23,720 nt of DNA. Source: Promethearchaeota archaeon (GTDB lineage Archaea; Asgardarchaeota; Lokiarchaeia; Sigynarchaeales; SOKP01). Location of the stretch: positions 1 through 23,720 of the forward strand of contig JAEOUI010000040.1 in assembly GCA_016839425.1 (NCBI GenBank), given 5' to 3'. Numbering within the stretch: the stretch's first letter is position 1; each line of letters starts with the position of its first letter. Positions 1 to 7,834 of the stretch are shown in pieces. The notes beneath the pieces are model-generated. The model worked only from the letters and a program-made list of their open reading frames with translations. It was not told the DNA's origin and made no database searches. The position numbers and the translations under genes were made by a program.

Positions 1-265
1 ATCTTTTCTTTATGTATTTTAAAAATATGCCTACTTATTATATTTTCTATTCAAGCCCCGAAGGAGTTATAATAAGTTTAAAAAATTTAAAGCACTTTAA
101 GCTACTTTATAGAGCTCATTTTTATATATTTTAATTAAAAAAGAAAAAAGTAAGATATTGCATAATTTTTTATTCTCTACTCATTATTTTTTACTATTGG
201 AAATAAAAGAGAGTAATAAGTTTATTACTCATATGAAATAAAGAGAAGAAAATAAAGGGTTCTAA
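1..265. other. AT-rich intergenic stretch at left edge
   Basis: No convincing gene is visible. The stretch lies downstream (minus sense) of the UPF0210 gene and is very AT-rich, apart from a short GC-richer patch near 55-66. It contains a near-perfect palindrome at 211-230, listed separately. A 20-codon open frame preceded by an AAGGAG site at 61-66 begins with ATA, but it has no coding character and I do not call it. Confidence 0.6.
211..230 (-). terminator. 9-bp stem inverted repeat downstream of UPF0210 gene
   Basis: GAGTAATAA and TTATTACTC form a perfect 9-bp inverted repeat around a 2-nt centre. It lies about 36 nt past the stop codon of the minus-strand UPF0210 gene. In the minus-strand transcript the hairpin is followed by a pyrimidine/U-rich run, so a transcript 3' end is the simplest reading. 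The stem is AT-rich and weak, so a DNA-binding operator is also possible. Confidence 0.4.
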
Positions 266-1723
266 TTAATTTCTCTGGGAATGTACTGGAGCGGGTATTC
301 TACCTTTTCTTTTGATGAAAGCTTCGCAGGAACTGTTTTTTACTGGCATCACGACGGAATTACCTAAAAGACCTCCAAATTCTATTTCATCGCCCACATC
401 CTTTCCTATAACGGGAATGATCCGAACTCCTGTTGTTTTATTGTTAATCATCCCTATAGCAGCTTCGTCTGCGATAATACCAGATATTGATGAGGGCGGA
501 GTCGTTCCAGGAATGCAAATCATGTCAAGTCCTACTGAACAAACCGAAGTCATTGCTTCAAGTTTTTCGATAGTAAGTACTTTTTTTCTCGCAGCCTCAG
601 TCATTTGATAATCCTCGCTAACAGGTATGAACGCCCCTGACATCCCCCCAACATATGATGATGCCATTAAACCACCCTTCTTGACAGCGTCAGTGAGTAG
701 AGCAAGCGCTGCGGTGGTTCCAGGGCCTCCAGTGGTTTCAATGCCCATTTCCTCTAAAATACCCGCAACGCTATCGTAGGGTCTCGTGGTAGGAGCAAGT
801 GAGACATCTACAATTCCAAATGGGATTTTTAAGCGCTTAGCGGCTTGTTGGGCTACAAGTTGCCCCATTCTAGTTATTTTAAAAGAGGTCTTTTTAATAA
901 CTTCTGCGAGCGATTCGAAATCTAAATGTTGTTGATTTTGTACTAAGTTTCTTATAACGCCAGGTCCTGAAACACCAACATTTATACAACATTCAGATTC
1001 TCCTATTCCATGAAAACCACCCGCCATAAATGGATTATCTTCTACTGCGTTTGAGAATACTACGAGTTTTGCACACCCAATTGAATTCTCATTTTTCGAC
1101 ATTTCTGCAATTTCGTGGATTTTATGACCCATTATTCTAACTGCGTTCATGTTCATTCCAGATTTAGTAGATGCAATGTTAATCGAGCTGCAAACTCTTT
1201 CCGTCTTTGAAAGAACGACTGGCAAGCTTTGGATGAGGCATAAATCTGATCGTGTAAATCCCTTGTGGACCAAGGCTGAAAATCCTCCGAGAAAATCAAC
1301 ATTTACTTGTTTTGCGGCAGAATCAAGCGTTTGGGCAATTGAAAGGCACGAAGAAATTGCTTCTTTTGAAACTAGTAGATTTTCGGAATCTTCGCCATCA
1401 AATAAAGGATCATTAAAAGACTGAATGCTTGATAAGGGAATGGCTTGGATCGCATTAAGACTCCCTAAAAGTAAAGACACGGGCGTTATTGTTATCCTTC
1501 TGTTAATAATTGGAATGCCATAATCTTCCTCAATTGAAGTTGCAACACTTGATAAATCCTGAGCGATGGAAATTATTTTGTGTTCGATATTATTTTGCAT
1601 TTTTTCAAGAGAATTATCTATACAATCTAATAAATTAATTCCTAGGGTTATTGTTCGCACATCTAATCCTTGTTCCGATATCATGCGCTTGGTTTCCAAA
1701 ATTTCCTCTATAGTAAACGACAT
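266..1723 (-). CDS. UPF0210 / DUF711 (PFL-like) family protein
   Basis: This 485-residue protein belongs to the conserved UPF0210 (DUF711) family, found in archaea and bacteria and loosely related to pyruvate-formate-lyase-like barrels. No biochemical role is firmly established that I know of. Recognisable features are the N-terminal block around residues 1-30 (IEEILETKRMISEQGLDVRTITLGINLLDC), the central segment with GGFHGIGESECCINVGVSGPGV (about 235-256), and a Gly/Thr-rich region near 325-345. The length is about normal for the family. ATG start at 1723 with AAGGGG about 9 nt upstream. It lies 38 nt downstream of an ACT-domain gene of the UPF0237 family on the same strand; these two families are commonly paired, which implies an amino-acid-sensing regulatory partner. 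Family confidence is high; function is unknown. Confidence 0.9.
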   Translation of the reverse strand: MSFTIEEILETKRMISEQGLDVRTITLGINLLDCIDNSLEKMQNNIEHKIISIAQDLSSVATSIEEDYGIPIINRRITITPVSLLLGSLNAIQAIPLSSIQSFNDPLFDGEDSENLLVSKEAISSCLSIAQTLDSAAKQVNVDFLGGFSALVHKGFTRSDLCLIQSLPVVLSKTERVCSSINIASTKSGMNMNAVRIMGHKIHEIAEMSKNENSIGCAKLVVFSNAVEDNPFMAGGFHGIGESECCINVGVSGPGVIRNLVQNQQHLDFESLAEVIKKTSFKITRMGQLVAQQAAKRLKIPFGIVDVSLAPTTRPYDSVAGILEEMGIETTGGPGTTAALALLTDAVKKGGLMASSYVGGMSGAFIPVSEDYQMTEAARKKVLTIEKLEAMTSVCSVGLDMICIPGTTPPSSISGIIADEAAIGMINNKTTGVRIIPVIGKDVGDEIEFGGLLGNSVVMPVKNSSCEAFIKRKGRIPAPVHSQRN

Positions 1724-1761
1724 TAAATATTCCCCTTTTTTATTTATATTTGCTCTTAGAT

Positions 1762-2031
1762 TTAGATTCGGTGCATGGCCCTAAAAATATCTTCGTGTTG
1801 TATCGAAATGAACATTCCTATTTGTTCACCCGTAGTTTTTAAACGATCGGCAACTTTTTTAAGCGTGGATTCGCTCGTTGTAAAATCAACCACCATTATC
1901 ATTGTAAAAAATTCACCGGCGTAATACTGGGAGATATCGGTGATATTAACATTACATTCTGCTAATGTTGTAGACACAGCAGCCACTATTCCTGGTTTAT
2001 CCATTCCAATTACCGTAATTATAGCTTTCAT
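1762..2031 (-). CDS. ACT domain protein, UPF0237 family
   Basis: This 89-residue protein is a single ACT domain. The opening MKAIITVIGMDKPGIVAAVSTTLAECNVNITDISQ is the first beta strand, the Gly-containing ligand loop (DKPGIV) and helix 1. ACT domains usually bind small ligands such as amino acids and dimerise. The family is UPF0237, and it precedes UPF0210 in many genomes, as it does here with a 38-nt gap in an apparent two-gene operon. The ATG at 2031 has AAAAAGG about 7 nt upstream. The likely role is ligand-dependent control of the neighbouring protein, which is an inference from pairing and not from direct evidence. Confidence 0.9.
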   Translation of the reverse strand: MKAIITVIGMDKPGIVAAVSTTLAECNVNITDISQYYAGEFFTMIMVVDFTTSESTLKKVADRLKTTGEQIGMFISIQHEDIFRAMHRI

Positions 2032-2246
2032 TATAAATCCTTTTTAGTTCAATCTATGCTGTGAGTTAAATATCATCTATTTCATTTAAAACCTATTGTG
2101 TACATTAATTAGGTGACAAACAAAATTAATCATTGTTAAACTATCTTCAATTTCATTCCAATTGCATATATTAAATAAATTTGATTTTATTAATTAAGAA
2201 AATTCTAAAACCATCCTAAATTGGTATTAACTAAAGTGGATAAAAA

Positions 2247-2264
2247 TTATTAAATATTTAATAA
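2247..2264 (+). promoter_or_regulatory. 18-bp perfect AT palindrome upstream of the GTPase gene
   Basis: TTATTAAATATTTAATAA is a perfect 18-bp palindrome ending 20 nt before the GTPase start codon. Its position fits an archaeal TATA element about 25-30 nt upstream of a start site, which would make the GTPase mRNA nearly leaderless. The symmetry also allows an operator. All its bases are A or T, so chance is a serious alternative. Confidence 0.35.
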
Positions 2265-2284
2265 GGAACTACTGGCATTAACCC

Positions 2285-2818
2285 ATGATGAAACCTGTTC
2301 TCAAGATCCTAATTCTCGGCGACGGTGGTGTTGGTAAAACAACATTGTTGCATAGATTCGTGAAGGGAAAGTTCATTGACACGATGACCATGACGATTGG
2401 AATCGAAGTCTTGACAAAGGAGATTGAGATCGATTCGCAACCCTGTCAATTAATGATCTGGGATGTTACAGGGCAAGAACGGTTTCGATTCATGATTGAG
2501 GATTATTTCAAGGGAGCTCACGGCGCATTGATTCTTTTCGACATTACAAATATGAAAAGTTTTGTTAATATTGAAAAATGGATGACACTCATTAAAAAAA
2601 TGTATGACGACTTTCCCGTCATTCTTGTTGCCTCAAAATATGATTTAGAAGAATTTTCCATGGTGGGTGATTTATACGCAACGAAATTACAAAAAAGGCT
2701 TGGAATGATAGATTACGTGAAAACTTCATCAAAACTAGGGTTAAATATAGACTTACCTTTTGAACTCGTTACAAAGCACGCAATAAATTCGGAGAAAGCG
2801 ATTTTCAAAGAAAAATAA
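2285..2818 (+). CDS. Ras/Rab/Arf-like small GTPase
   Basis: This 177-residue protein is a single Ras-superfamily G domain. G1/P-loop is GDGGVGKTT (12-20). Switch I has TIG at 37-39 with a candidate G2 threonine. G3 is WDVTGQE (59-65), against the usual WDTAGQE. G4 is SKYD (117-120) in place of NKxD, and G5 is TSSK (147-150) in place of (T)SAK. The missing G4 asparagine could weaken guanine specificity. There is no C-terminal CaaX box or cysteine, no extra domain and no membrane helix. Asgard genomes are known to carry many such GTPases. The gene stands alone on the plus strand between two minus-strand operons. The only SD-like AAGGA is about 17 nt upstream, so translation may start from a leaderless or short-leader transcript. 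A second ATG follows the first immediately. Confidence 0.93.
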   Translation: MMKPVLKILILGDGGVGKTTLLHRFVKGKFIDTMTMTIGIEVLTKEIEIDSQPCQLMIWDVTGQERFRFMIEDYFKGAHGALILFDITNMKSFVNIEKWMTLIKKMYDDFPVILVASKYDLEEFSMVGDLYATKLQKRLGMIDYVKTSSKLGLNIDLPFELVTKHAINSEKAIFKEK

Positions 2819-2943
2819 TCTTCTTTAATTCTATTTTAATAGGATTATAAATAGATTATAAAGAAATTCAATAATTACTTAATAAGGAATGGATTCAAAT
2901 CAAATTCTAAATGAAGCAATTTCTCTTTAACACATCTAATCGG

Positions 2944-3285
2944 TTAGCGTTTACGATTTTCTTTCATATAAAATTTTCGCATTTTTTTTCGATAAGCTTC
3001 AAAAGCATTTATTCCTTCCTTCGTTAATTTCAGCATCGTATGGGGTTTTTTCCCTATGAATTCTTTCTTAATAGTGATGAATTTTCGTTCTTCAAGTTTA
3101 CTTAAATGAGAAGATAAATTACCATCGCTAAGACCTGTCTGGTTTTTCAGAAATATAAAATCTTCCTCTTCTACTACATAAAGACAAGACATGATAAGCA
3201 AACGGGCAGTTTCATGTATGAATTTATCAGATTCGTCCAAAATAGGGAGATCAAGATCTTCTTTTTCTTCTTTAGCGCTCGTTAT
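2944..3285 (-). CDS. Winged-helix transcriptional regulator (HTH_34/PadR-like), last gene of exporter operon
   Basis: The core is a winged helix of the type found in small archaeal regulators. FIHETARLLIMSCLYV is helix 1, LKNQTGLSDGNLSSHLSKLEERKFITIKKEF is the helix-turn-helix plus wing, and KPHTMLKLTKEGINAFEAYRKKM closes the domain. A basic tail follows. It ends the seven-gene membrane/ABC operon and probably controls it, as such regulators often do in this arrangement (inference). The start is unclear. The first canonical codon is TTG at 3240 (98 aa), with no SD. An in-frame ATA at 3285 follows a purine-rich GAGGGGGCGG run and would give 113 aa, overlapping the stop of the upstream gene by 14 nt. 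I give the longer version. The domain identity does not depend on this choice. Confidence 0.8.
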   Translation of the reverse strand: MTSAKEEKEDLDLPILDESDKFIHETARLLIMSCLYVVEEEDFIFLKNQTGLSDGNLSSHLSKLEERKFITIKKEFIGKKPHTMLKLTKEGINAFEAYRKKMRKFYMKENRKR

Positions 3286-3919
3286 CCGCCCCCTCTTTTG
3301 GAATTCGATAATTTTTCAAAAATTTAATTAAAAATCTCAAACCTACCGCTACAATACTTCCTCCAATAGTTAAAAAGACAGAAAGAGAAGCGTAATTTCC
3401 TAAAAAAGGATAGAGAAATTCTATAAATAAAAAGCTTGGTAGGAAGATAATTGCGTAGATATACAATCGCCTAAAGTCTAGAAAATAAGCTACCACACTA
3501 AAGGGTACTGCAATGAATAGACCTACTCCCAAGGCAAAAAAATATGCATCTATTTTCAAATTATTTAATAAACCCGTGAATGGAACGATTAAAAGGACAA
3601 TATTAAGAAAAAACATTGAGATCAAAAATACCATTAATTTTTTTTTTGCAGCTTTTCTTTTTGGACCAAATTTAACGAGTCCCATTCGAGGGACAGTAAT
3701 GCGTTTTTTTCCAACGGTTAAAAATATAACAGCAAATACAGTAAAAAAAAGTGGTATGATAAATTTTCCTGGAATATCAGGTAATCCAAAAATTGGATCG
3801 AGATCGTATAAACCCATCACCATTATTAACATTCCAATGTAAATGTCCCAAATTCCGTCCTGAAAAGTGGACCTGTAAGCTCTTTTTTCAAGTTTCTTAA
3901 GATCTATGTTTTCTGTCAT
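3272..3919 (-). CDS. Multi-pass membrane protein, tandem paralog 1 (PRxGLV motif)
   Basis: This 215-residue protein is unrecognised in function and is the first of three adjacent paralogs. The N-terminus (IDLKKLEKRAYRSTFQDGIWDIYIG) is a conserved soluble/amphipathic segment. Two membrane helices follow, then a basic loop with the shared motif KKRITVPRMGLVKFGPKRK (about residues 70-88), then about four more helices. The paralogs keep the N-terminal LKxxEKxxxxxxxxDGxxDIY pattern and the ITxPRxGLV loop. ATG start, with only a weak SD. The loop resembles a Pro-Arg-Ile-Gly motif I associate with small membrane proteins encoded beside winged-helix regulators, but no function can be assigned. It lies 30 nt downstream of paralog 2 and overlaps the candidate extended start of the regulator. 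Confidence 0.85.
   Translation of the reverse strand: MTENIDLKKLEKRAYRSTFQDGIWDIYIGMLIMVMGLYDLDPIFGLPDIPGKFIIPLFFTVFAVIFLTVGKKRITVPRMGLVKFGPKRKAAKKKLMVFLISMFFLNIVLLIVPFTGLLNNLKIDAYFFALGVGLFIAVPFSVVAYFLDFRRLYIYAIIFLPSFLFIEFLYPFLGNYASLSVFLTIGGSIVAVGLRFLIKFLKNYRIPKEGADNER
3286..3297 (-). promoter_or_regulatory. Purine-rich SD-like site before an ATA candidate start
   Basis: On the minus strand AAGAGGGGGCGG directly precedes the in-frame ATA at 3285. The site lies inside the 3' end of the upstream membrane-protein gene, which would make initiation of the regulator translationally coupled. The alternative TTG at 3240 has no SD in front of it. Confidence 0.4.
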
Positions 3920-3949
3920 TTTTTGTACTCTATCTTTTAATTAGATAAT

Positions 3950-4555
3950 TTAACAACTTGAAACAGGATATTTATTTACGAATTTTATCAAAAGAATAAT
4001 TCCAATGGTTAAAATAACGCTTGAACCAATAAAAACGACAATCGAACCATATAGATAAATATTTGTAGTAAATATCAGTAATTCGTCTATAAAAAAAATA
4101 ATACAAGTGAGAATTCCAAAAAAATAATATCGCGTTACTTTTGTTAAAAATGCGGCGAGAAACATTGGTAACGAAAAACAGATCCCAATAACTAATGCTA
4201 AGACATAATCTGGAATAAATTCTGCAAAAAGAAAAAGAAGAAATGTAGTAGTGAATAACAAGATAAAAATCGCAATAACCAGTTGTTTCTTCTGGATCTT
4301 TCGCTTTTTCCCGATTCTTACCAAACCAATCCTTGGAACGGTTATCTTCCGTTTTCCAATAAATAGAATTGCAATATCAATGGATATAATCAAAGCTAAC
4401 ATCAAATAATTTAATATAAAAGAGAGTTCAGATATAATTAGCGACAATCCGAATCCGATATATAAAATTCCAAAATAAATGTCAAATATTCCATCTTCGC
4501 AAAAAGAGAGATACATTTTTTTTTCTATATTTTTTAAATCATCGTCGAAAGCCAT
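3950..4555 (-). CDS. Multi-pass membrane protein, tandem paralog 2 (PRxGLV motif)
   Basis: This 201-residue paralog of the two neighbouring membrane proteins has the same plan. The N-terminus is DDDLKNIEKKMYLSFCEDGIFDIYFG, followed by two hydrophobic helices, the cytosolic-looking basic loop GKRKITVPRIGLVRIGKKRK (about residues 66-85), then three to four helices to the end. The start is well supported: an AGGTG SD lies 8 nt before the ATG. That makes it the reference for judging the start of paralog 3. No enzymatic motif is visible. Being encoded between an ABC permease and a winged-helix regulator suggests an accessory or sensing role in the exporter system (inference). Confidence 0.88.
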   Translation of the reverse strand: MAFDDDLKNIEKKMYLSFCEDGIFDIYFGILYIGFGLSLIISELSFILNYLMLALIISIDIAILFIGKRKITVPRIGLVRIGKKRKIQKKQLVIAIFILLFTTTFLLFLFAEFIPDYVLALVIGICFSLPMFLAAFLTKVTRYYFFGILTCIIFFIDELLIFTTNIYLYGSIVVFIGSSVILTIGIILLIKFVNKYPVSSC

Positions 4556-4621
4556 TAAAATTACACCTAATTATTGATTAATAGTTCTAATTTTGTTTGA
4601 CTTCATTTAAAACTATTTATT

Positions 4622-5236
4622 TTATTCCTCTTTTTTGGTTTTTGGAAAATTTTTAATAAAATGAGAAATGGTTCTCAATCCAATTATAAAAATGGTACTT
4701 GATACAAATATTATAACTAACGGTCCGTAAAGAAAGGTACCCGTATTATTAATAAACATGCTATACATAAAAAAACCAATCCCTATTATTATACTATAAT
4801 AATAATATCGTTTTAACTTTGTTAAATAAGAATATCCAATAAAAGGTATTGCGTAAGCAATACCAAGAATTACTGCTGAAAAAATAACATCAATAGGAAA
4901 AAATCTCAATACTATATTTATAAACATTAAAAAGATAACAGGTAATAATAAAAGAAGTATAAAACCTATTTTCTTTATTTTTCGTTTTATTCCAAACCGC
5001 ACGAGTCCAATTCTTGGAATCGTTATCACGCGCTTACCCAAAATTAAAATTATAAGTCCTATAAAAATAAAAAGTACCATTGGAAAAAGAGCGATTAGAT
5101 CAAGGATTTCACTTAAAAGTAGAGATAAACTAATCCCAAAATACACGAAAGAAACATATATATCCATTAATCCATCTTCAAAAAATAATCTTAAAGTCTT
5201 TTTTTCAATATTTTTTAAATCTTCGTCTAAATCTAT
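4622..5236 (-). CDS. Multi-pass membrane protein, tandem paralog 3, with ATA at the expected start
   Basis: This is the third member of the paralog set, about 204 residues if read from 5236. It carries the loop GKRVITIPRIGLVRFGIKRK and about six membrane helices. The first canonical start is an internal ATG at 5167 (181 aa). That start removes the conserved N-terminal segment LDEDLKNIEKKTLRLFFEDGLMDIY, which is fully encoded in frame just upstream. No ATG, GTG or TTG occurs between 5167 and the in-frame stop at 5257-5255. When aligned with paralog 2, the codon where its ATG would sit is ATA (5236-5234). No clear SD is visible, unlike for paralog 2. It is either a gene using ATA or one whose start codon has been lost so that a shortened protein is made. 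Confidence 0.75.
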   Translation of the reverse strand: MDLDEDLKNIEKKTLRLFFEDGLMDIYVSFVYFGISLSLLLSEILDLIALFPMVLFIFIGLIILILGKRVITIPRIGLVRFGIKRKIKKIGFILLLLLPVIFLMFINIVLRFFPIDVIFSAVILGIAYAIPFIGYSYLTKLKRYYYYSIIIGIGFFMYSMFINNTGTFLYGPLVIIFVSSTIFIIGLRTISHFIKNFPKTKKEE

Positions 5237-5311
5237 GATATTTAGTAATTTATTTCACATCGTTAATAGTTTATTGTTAAATTTAAATAAAAAAATAATA
5301 GATATCGATAT

Positions 5312-6997
5312 CTATTCGATTCTATTGAGTTTTTTCATCCCGCTAATAAAAATTGGAATAGTAAACGCTAGATTTACGAGAAATACATACCCCATTAATA
5401 GTGGTGCTTCAATTTCTACCGATAAGGAGATTTCAAGCGTAATCAATAGTATTATCATCGTCATAAGCGGAAGCATTTGAAGTAGTGACGAGATCATCAT
5501 ATTTGCTTGCATATTCTTGTCTTTTTCTTCAAAAGCAGGATTAAGACCTTGAATTCCGATTGCTTGGAATAACGAGATCGTAGTATAGATCAAGAACGAT
5601 ATGCTATAAAAAACGATATCTATAACTTCTAAACCATAGATAATCGTGCTTATCACAGTCATTGGAATCACGATAAAGCAACAAAACACGAATAAAGCAA
5701 GTACGAACGAATAAACGAGGCTACCAATACCTCTTGGAGATCTCTTGTAAATCCATAATATATCTTTAGAACCCATGAAGATTAAATGGCCAATCAACAT
5801 GCTAATTAACATTCCAGCCATTGCCACGTTCATCACGAGTGCAAACCTTACTCCAGAATAGTCGTCTATCGTTATTGACATCATCCAAGTTAAAAATCCT
5901 AATATTCCAAGGCAATACGCTATACGGGCGATATTGCTTTTATTTCTCAACAATCGTTTAAATTGCATGGCCACGAGTGCCCCCCATTTTTTTCCAGTTA
6001 ATTTTCTTACGAAACGATAAAACACATTTTCTTTTAATACAACCGTTTGACCCTTGCTATCTGAAGCTTCTAAAGAATAAAATGAACTGGCTTTTTTATA
6101 AGACAGATATAACAATAACGGCGGTAATGATACGGCTATAGCAGCGCTCCACCATATATTTAGCACATATGTGTTAATGAGGGAGGGCTCGATTATATAG
6201 AGTATAATATTTGAATACCACATCGACGGATAAAACATCAACCAATTTTTTAGTTCGGGATTTGACATCAAGAAATCAAGGAAGAACATGAGTGAATACA
6301 TCATTACAACCATTATAATTGTAAGTATCATAATAAGCGCTTTTCCGAGGTCCCTGGCTTTCTCGCTTTTAGCAATTTTTCTTTCAATTAAAGACGCTAG
6401 AACGGTTCCTATTAAGTTTCCAAAAACTGCGAGACCAAAAACGCATCCATAGATTACTAAATATTGTATTAGATTCAAATCTATTATTGGATTGATTAAA
6501 CCAATTATTATGGGAACAAATAATAAGATTGCTCCCATATAAATCGGTAATTTCCCGACATATTCACCAAGGAACACATCTGATTCCGAAATAGGCGCCG
6601 CAAGAATAATCTCCTTGAAGCCTGCTTCTGTCTTTCTATATACAACATTCAAGGGATAAATCAATAGGATCAAGAAAAACATCATCAAGAGCGACTCAAT
6701 TATGCTTCCAATAGCTATAAGATATATTTCAGCTATTCCTTCTATCATCATTACCTGTGGCATTAAATAGTCAAATAATATAGGAGCTAAAATGAACGCC
6801 CACGCACCTAAAATTGAAAATATAACAATAAAGAATAAAGATCTATGTTTTCTGAAGCCTGAAGTCCTGAGCATTATTTCACATTTTGCGATTTTAGTCC
6901 ATAATTTCTTATTAAGGTTGATTTGATCGATAGATTTCGATATTTTATTGGTATCTTCCTCTAAATCATATTCGAATTCAAGAAGATTTTTAGTCAT
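5312..6997 (-). CDS. ABC-2 type exporter permease
   Basis: This 561-residue integral membrane protein has roughly twelve hydrophobic helices in two sets. A cytosolic N-terminal stretch of about 55 residues comes first, then helices to about residue 310, a basic linker with RFVRKLTGKKWGALVAMQFKRLLRNK (about 335-360), and a second helical set. Two half-permeases fused in one chain would explain the size. The segment RKTEAGFKEIILAAPISESDVFLGEYVGKL is the coupling-helix region typical of ABC-2 permeases. It is the partner of the ATPase encoded immediately upstream. The ATPase stop codon overlaps a strong GAGGAG SD 5 nt before the permease ATG, so the two are translationally coupled. The substrate cannot be told from sequence; export is assumed because no binding protein is encoded. 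Confidence 0.88.
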   Translation of the reverse strand: MTKNLLEFEYDLEEDTNKISKSIDQINLNKKLWTKIAKCEIMLRTSGFRKHRSLFFIVIFSILGAWAFILAPILFDYLMPQVMMIEGIAEIYLIAIGSIIESLLMMFFLILLIYPLNVVYRKTEAGFKEIILAAPISESDVFLGEYVGKLPIYMGAILLFVPIIIGLINPIIDLNLIQYLVIYGCVFGLAVFGNLIGTVLASLIERKIAKSEKARDLGKALIMILTIIMVVMMYSLMFFLDFLMSNPELKNWLMFYPSMWYSNIILYIIEPSLINTYVLNIWWSAAIAVSLPPLLLYLSYKKASSFYSLEASDSKGQTVVLKENVFYRFVRKLTGKKWGALVAMQFKRLLRNKSNIARIAYCLGILGFLTWMMSITIDDYSGVRFALVMNVAMAGMLISMLIGHLIFMGSKDILWIYKRSPRGIGSLVYSFVLALFVFCCFIVIPMTVISTIIYGLEVIDIVFYSISFLIYTTISLFQAIGIQGLNPAFEEKDKNMQANMMISSLLQMLPLMTMIILLITLEISLSVEIEAPLLMGYVFLVNLAFTIPIFISGMKKLNRIE

Positions 6998-7006
6998 TTT
7001 TTCTCC

Positions 7007-7834
7007 TCATTTTTTCTTTTTTTTTTTCTTTTTTTTACTAGTATCAATTTCACTAGAGTTTCCATTTCTCCAAGAAAGCAAATCATCTAGTTTAGTTACA
7101 CCCATTAATTTTAAATAGGCCTGTTCTAAGTCGTCGGTCCCTGTAGATTTAATTATTTCTTGAGGAGTTCCTTGGACGCGAAGTTCTCCCTTATCTATGA
7201 TTCCAATAGCATCGCAGAGTTCTTCTGCGGTATCAAGCATATGCGTGCATATAAAAATAGTCTTATCGGCTTTTTTTGCTAACTCTCTTATCATATCTTT
7301 TACAACTTTTGCACTAGCAGGATCGAGGTTTGATGTGGGTTCGTCTAAGAAAATTATCTTAGGATCTTGAATTAAGGCTGCACACAAGCATATTTTTTGT
7401 TTCATCCCTCTCGAATATCCTTCAAGCAAGTCATTCTCTCTTTCTTCTAAGTCAAATACTTTTAATAAATCTTCCACTCGCGATTTAATCACATTTTTTG
7501 GAATATAATAAAGCTCTCCAATGAATTCAAGGAATTCTTTTGCCGTGAGTTTCGAGTATAATCCCGGTGTTTCGGGTAAAAATCCACAGGTCATTTTTAC
7601 TTCCTTATTGTTACTTCTAACATCATATCCATTGATATACGCCTCACCAGAGCTAGAAGATATTATTGCGTTTAGCATTCGGACAGTAGTCGTTTTCCCC
7701 GCCCCATTAGGCCCCAAAAGACCATATGTCTTACCATAAGCTATGTTTAAATTTAGCTTATTAACAGCAATATTTTTTCCAAAACTTTTAGTCAAGTCCG
7801 TAGTTTTAATTGCATAATTTGTCGTCGTCGTTAT
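7007..7834 (-). CDS. ABC transporter ATP-binding protein (NatA/CcmA-like)
   Basis: Numbering here is from the TTG at 7795. Walker A is GPNGAGKTT (28-36), the Q-loop region is GFLPETPGLY (71-80) with Glu in place of Gln, and the signature is YSRGMKQK (127-134), as in ABC-2 exporters. Walker B is IIFLDEPTSNLDP (147-159) and the switch His is in CTHMLD. The C-terminus ends in nine lysines. The TTG start would cut off the first beta strand and has no SD. In frame upstream lies AIKTTD, which completes the usual AIKTTDLTKSFG opening. The only start-like codon with a strong SD (GAGGTG, 7845-7840) is ATA at 7834. It overlaps the upstream stop codon by one base and gives 275 aa. A one-base indel after the out-of-frame ATG at 7815 is the alternative. 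Confidence 0.88.
   Translation of the reverse strand: MTTTTNYAIKTTDLTKSFGKNIAVNKLNLNIAYGKTYGLLGPNGAGKTTTVRMLNAIISSSSGEAYINGYDVRSNNKEVKMTCGFLPETPGLYSKLTAKEFLEFIGELYYIPKNVIKSRVEDLLKVFDLEERENDLLEGYSRGMKQKICLCAALIQDPKIIFLDEPTSNLDPASAKVVKDMIRELAKKADKTIFICTHMLDTAEELCDAIGIIDKGELRVQGTPQEIIKSTGTDDLEQAYLKLMGVTKLDDLLSWRNGNSSEIDTSKKKKKKKKK

Noticed and set aside
69..131. AAGGAG site followed by ATA and a 20-codon ORF
   Set aside because: The encoded peptide has no coding character and no neighbour. It shows that an SD-ATA combination can also arise by chance, and was kept as a caution against the ATA-start idea.
2889..2930. 13-codon ATG ORF after the GTPase gene with AAGGA directly before it
   Set aside because: It is too short, the SD abuts the ATG, and there is nothing to support translation.
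7795..7815. Frameshift at the start of the ABC ATPase (out-of-frame ATG at 7815)
   Set aside because: A one-base indel would give a good MQ-KTTDLTKSFG start, but the strong SD points to 7834 and not to 7815, so I prefer the ATA reading. It is not excluded.
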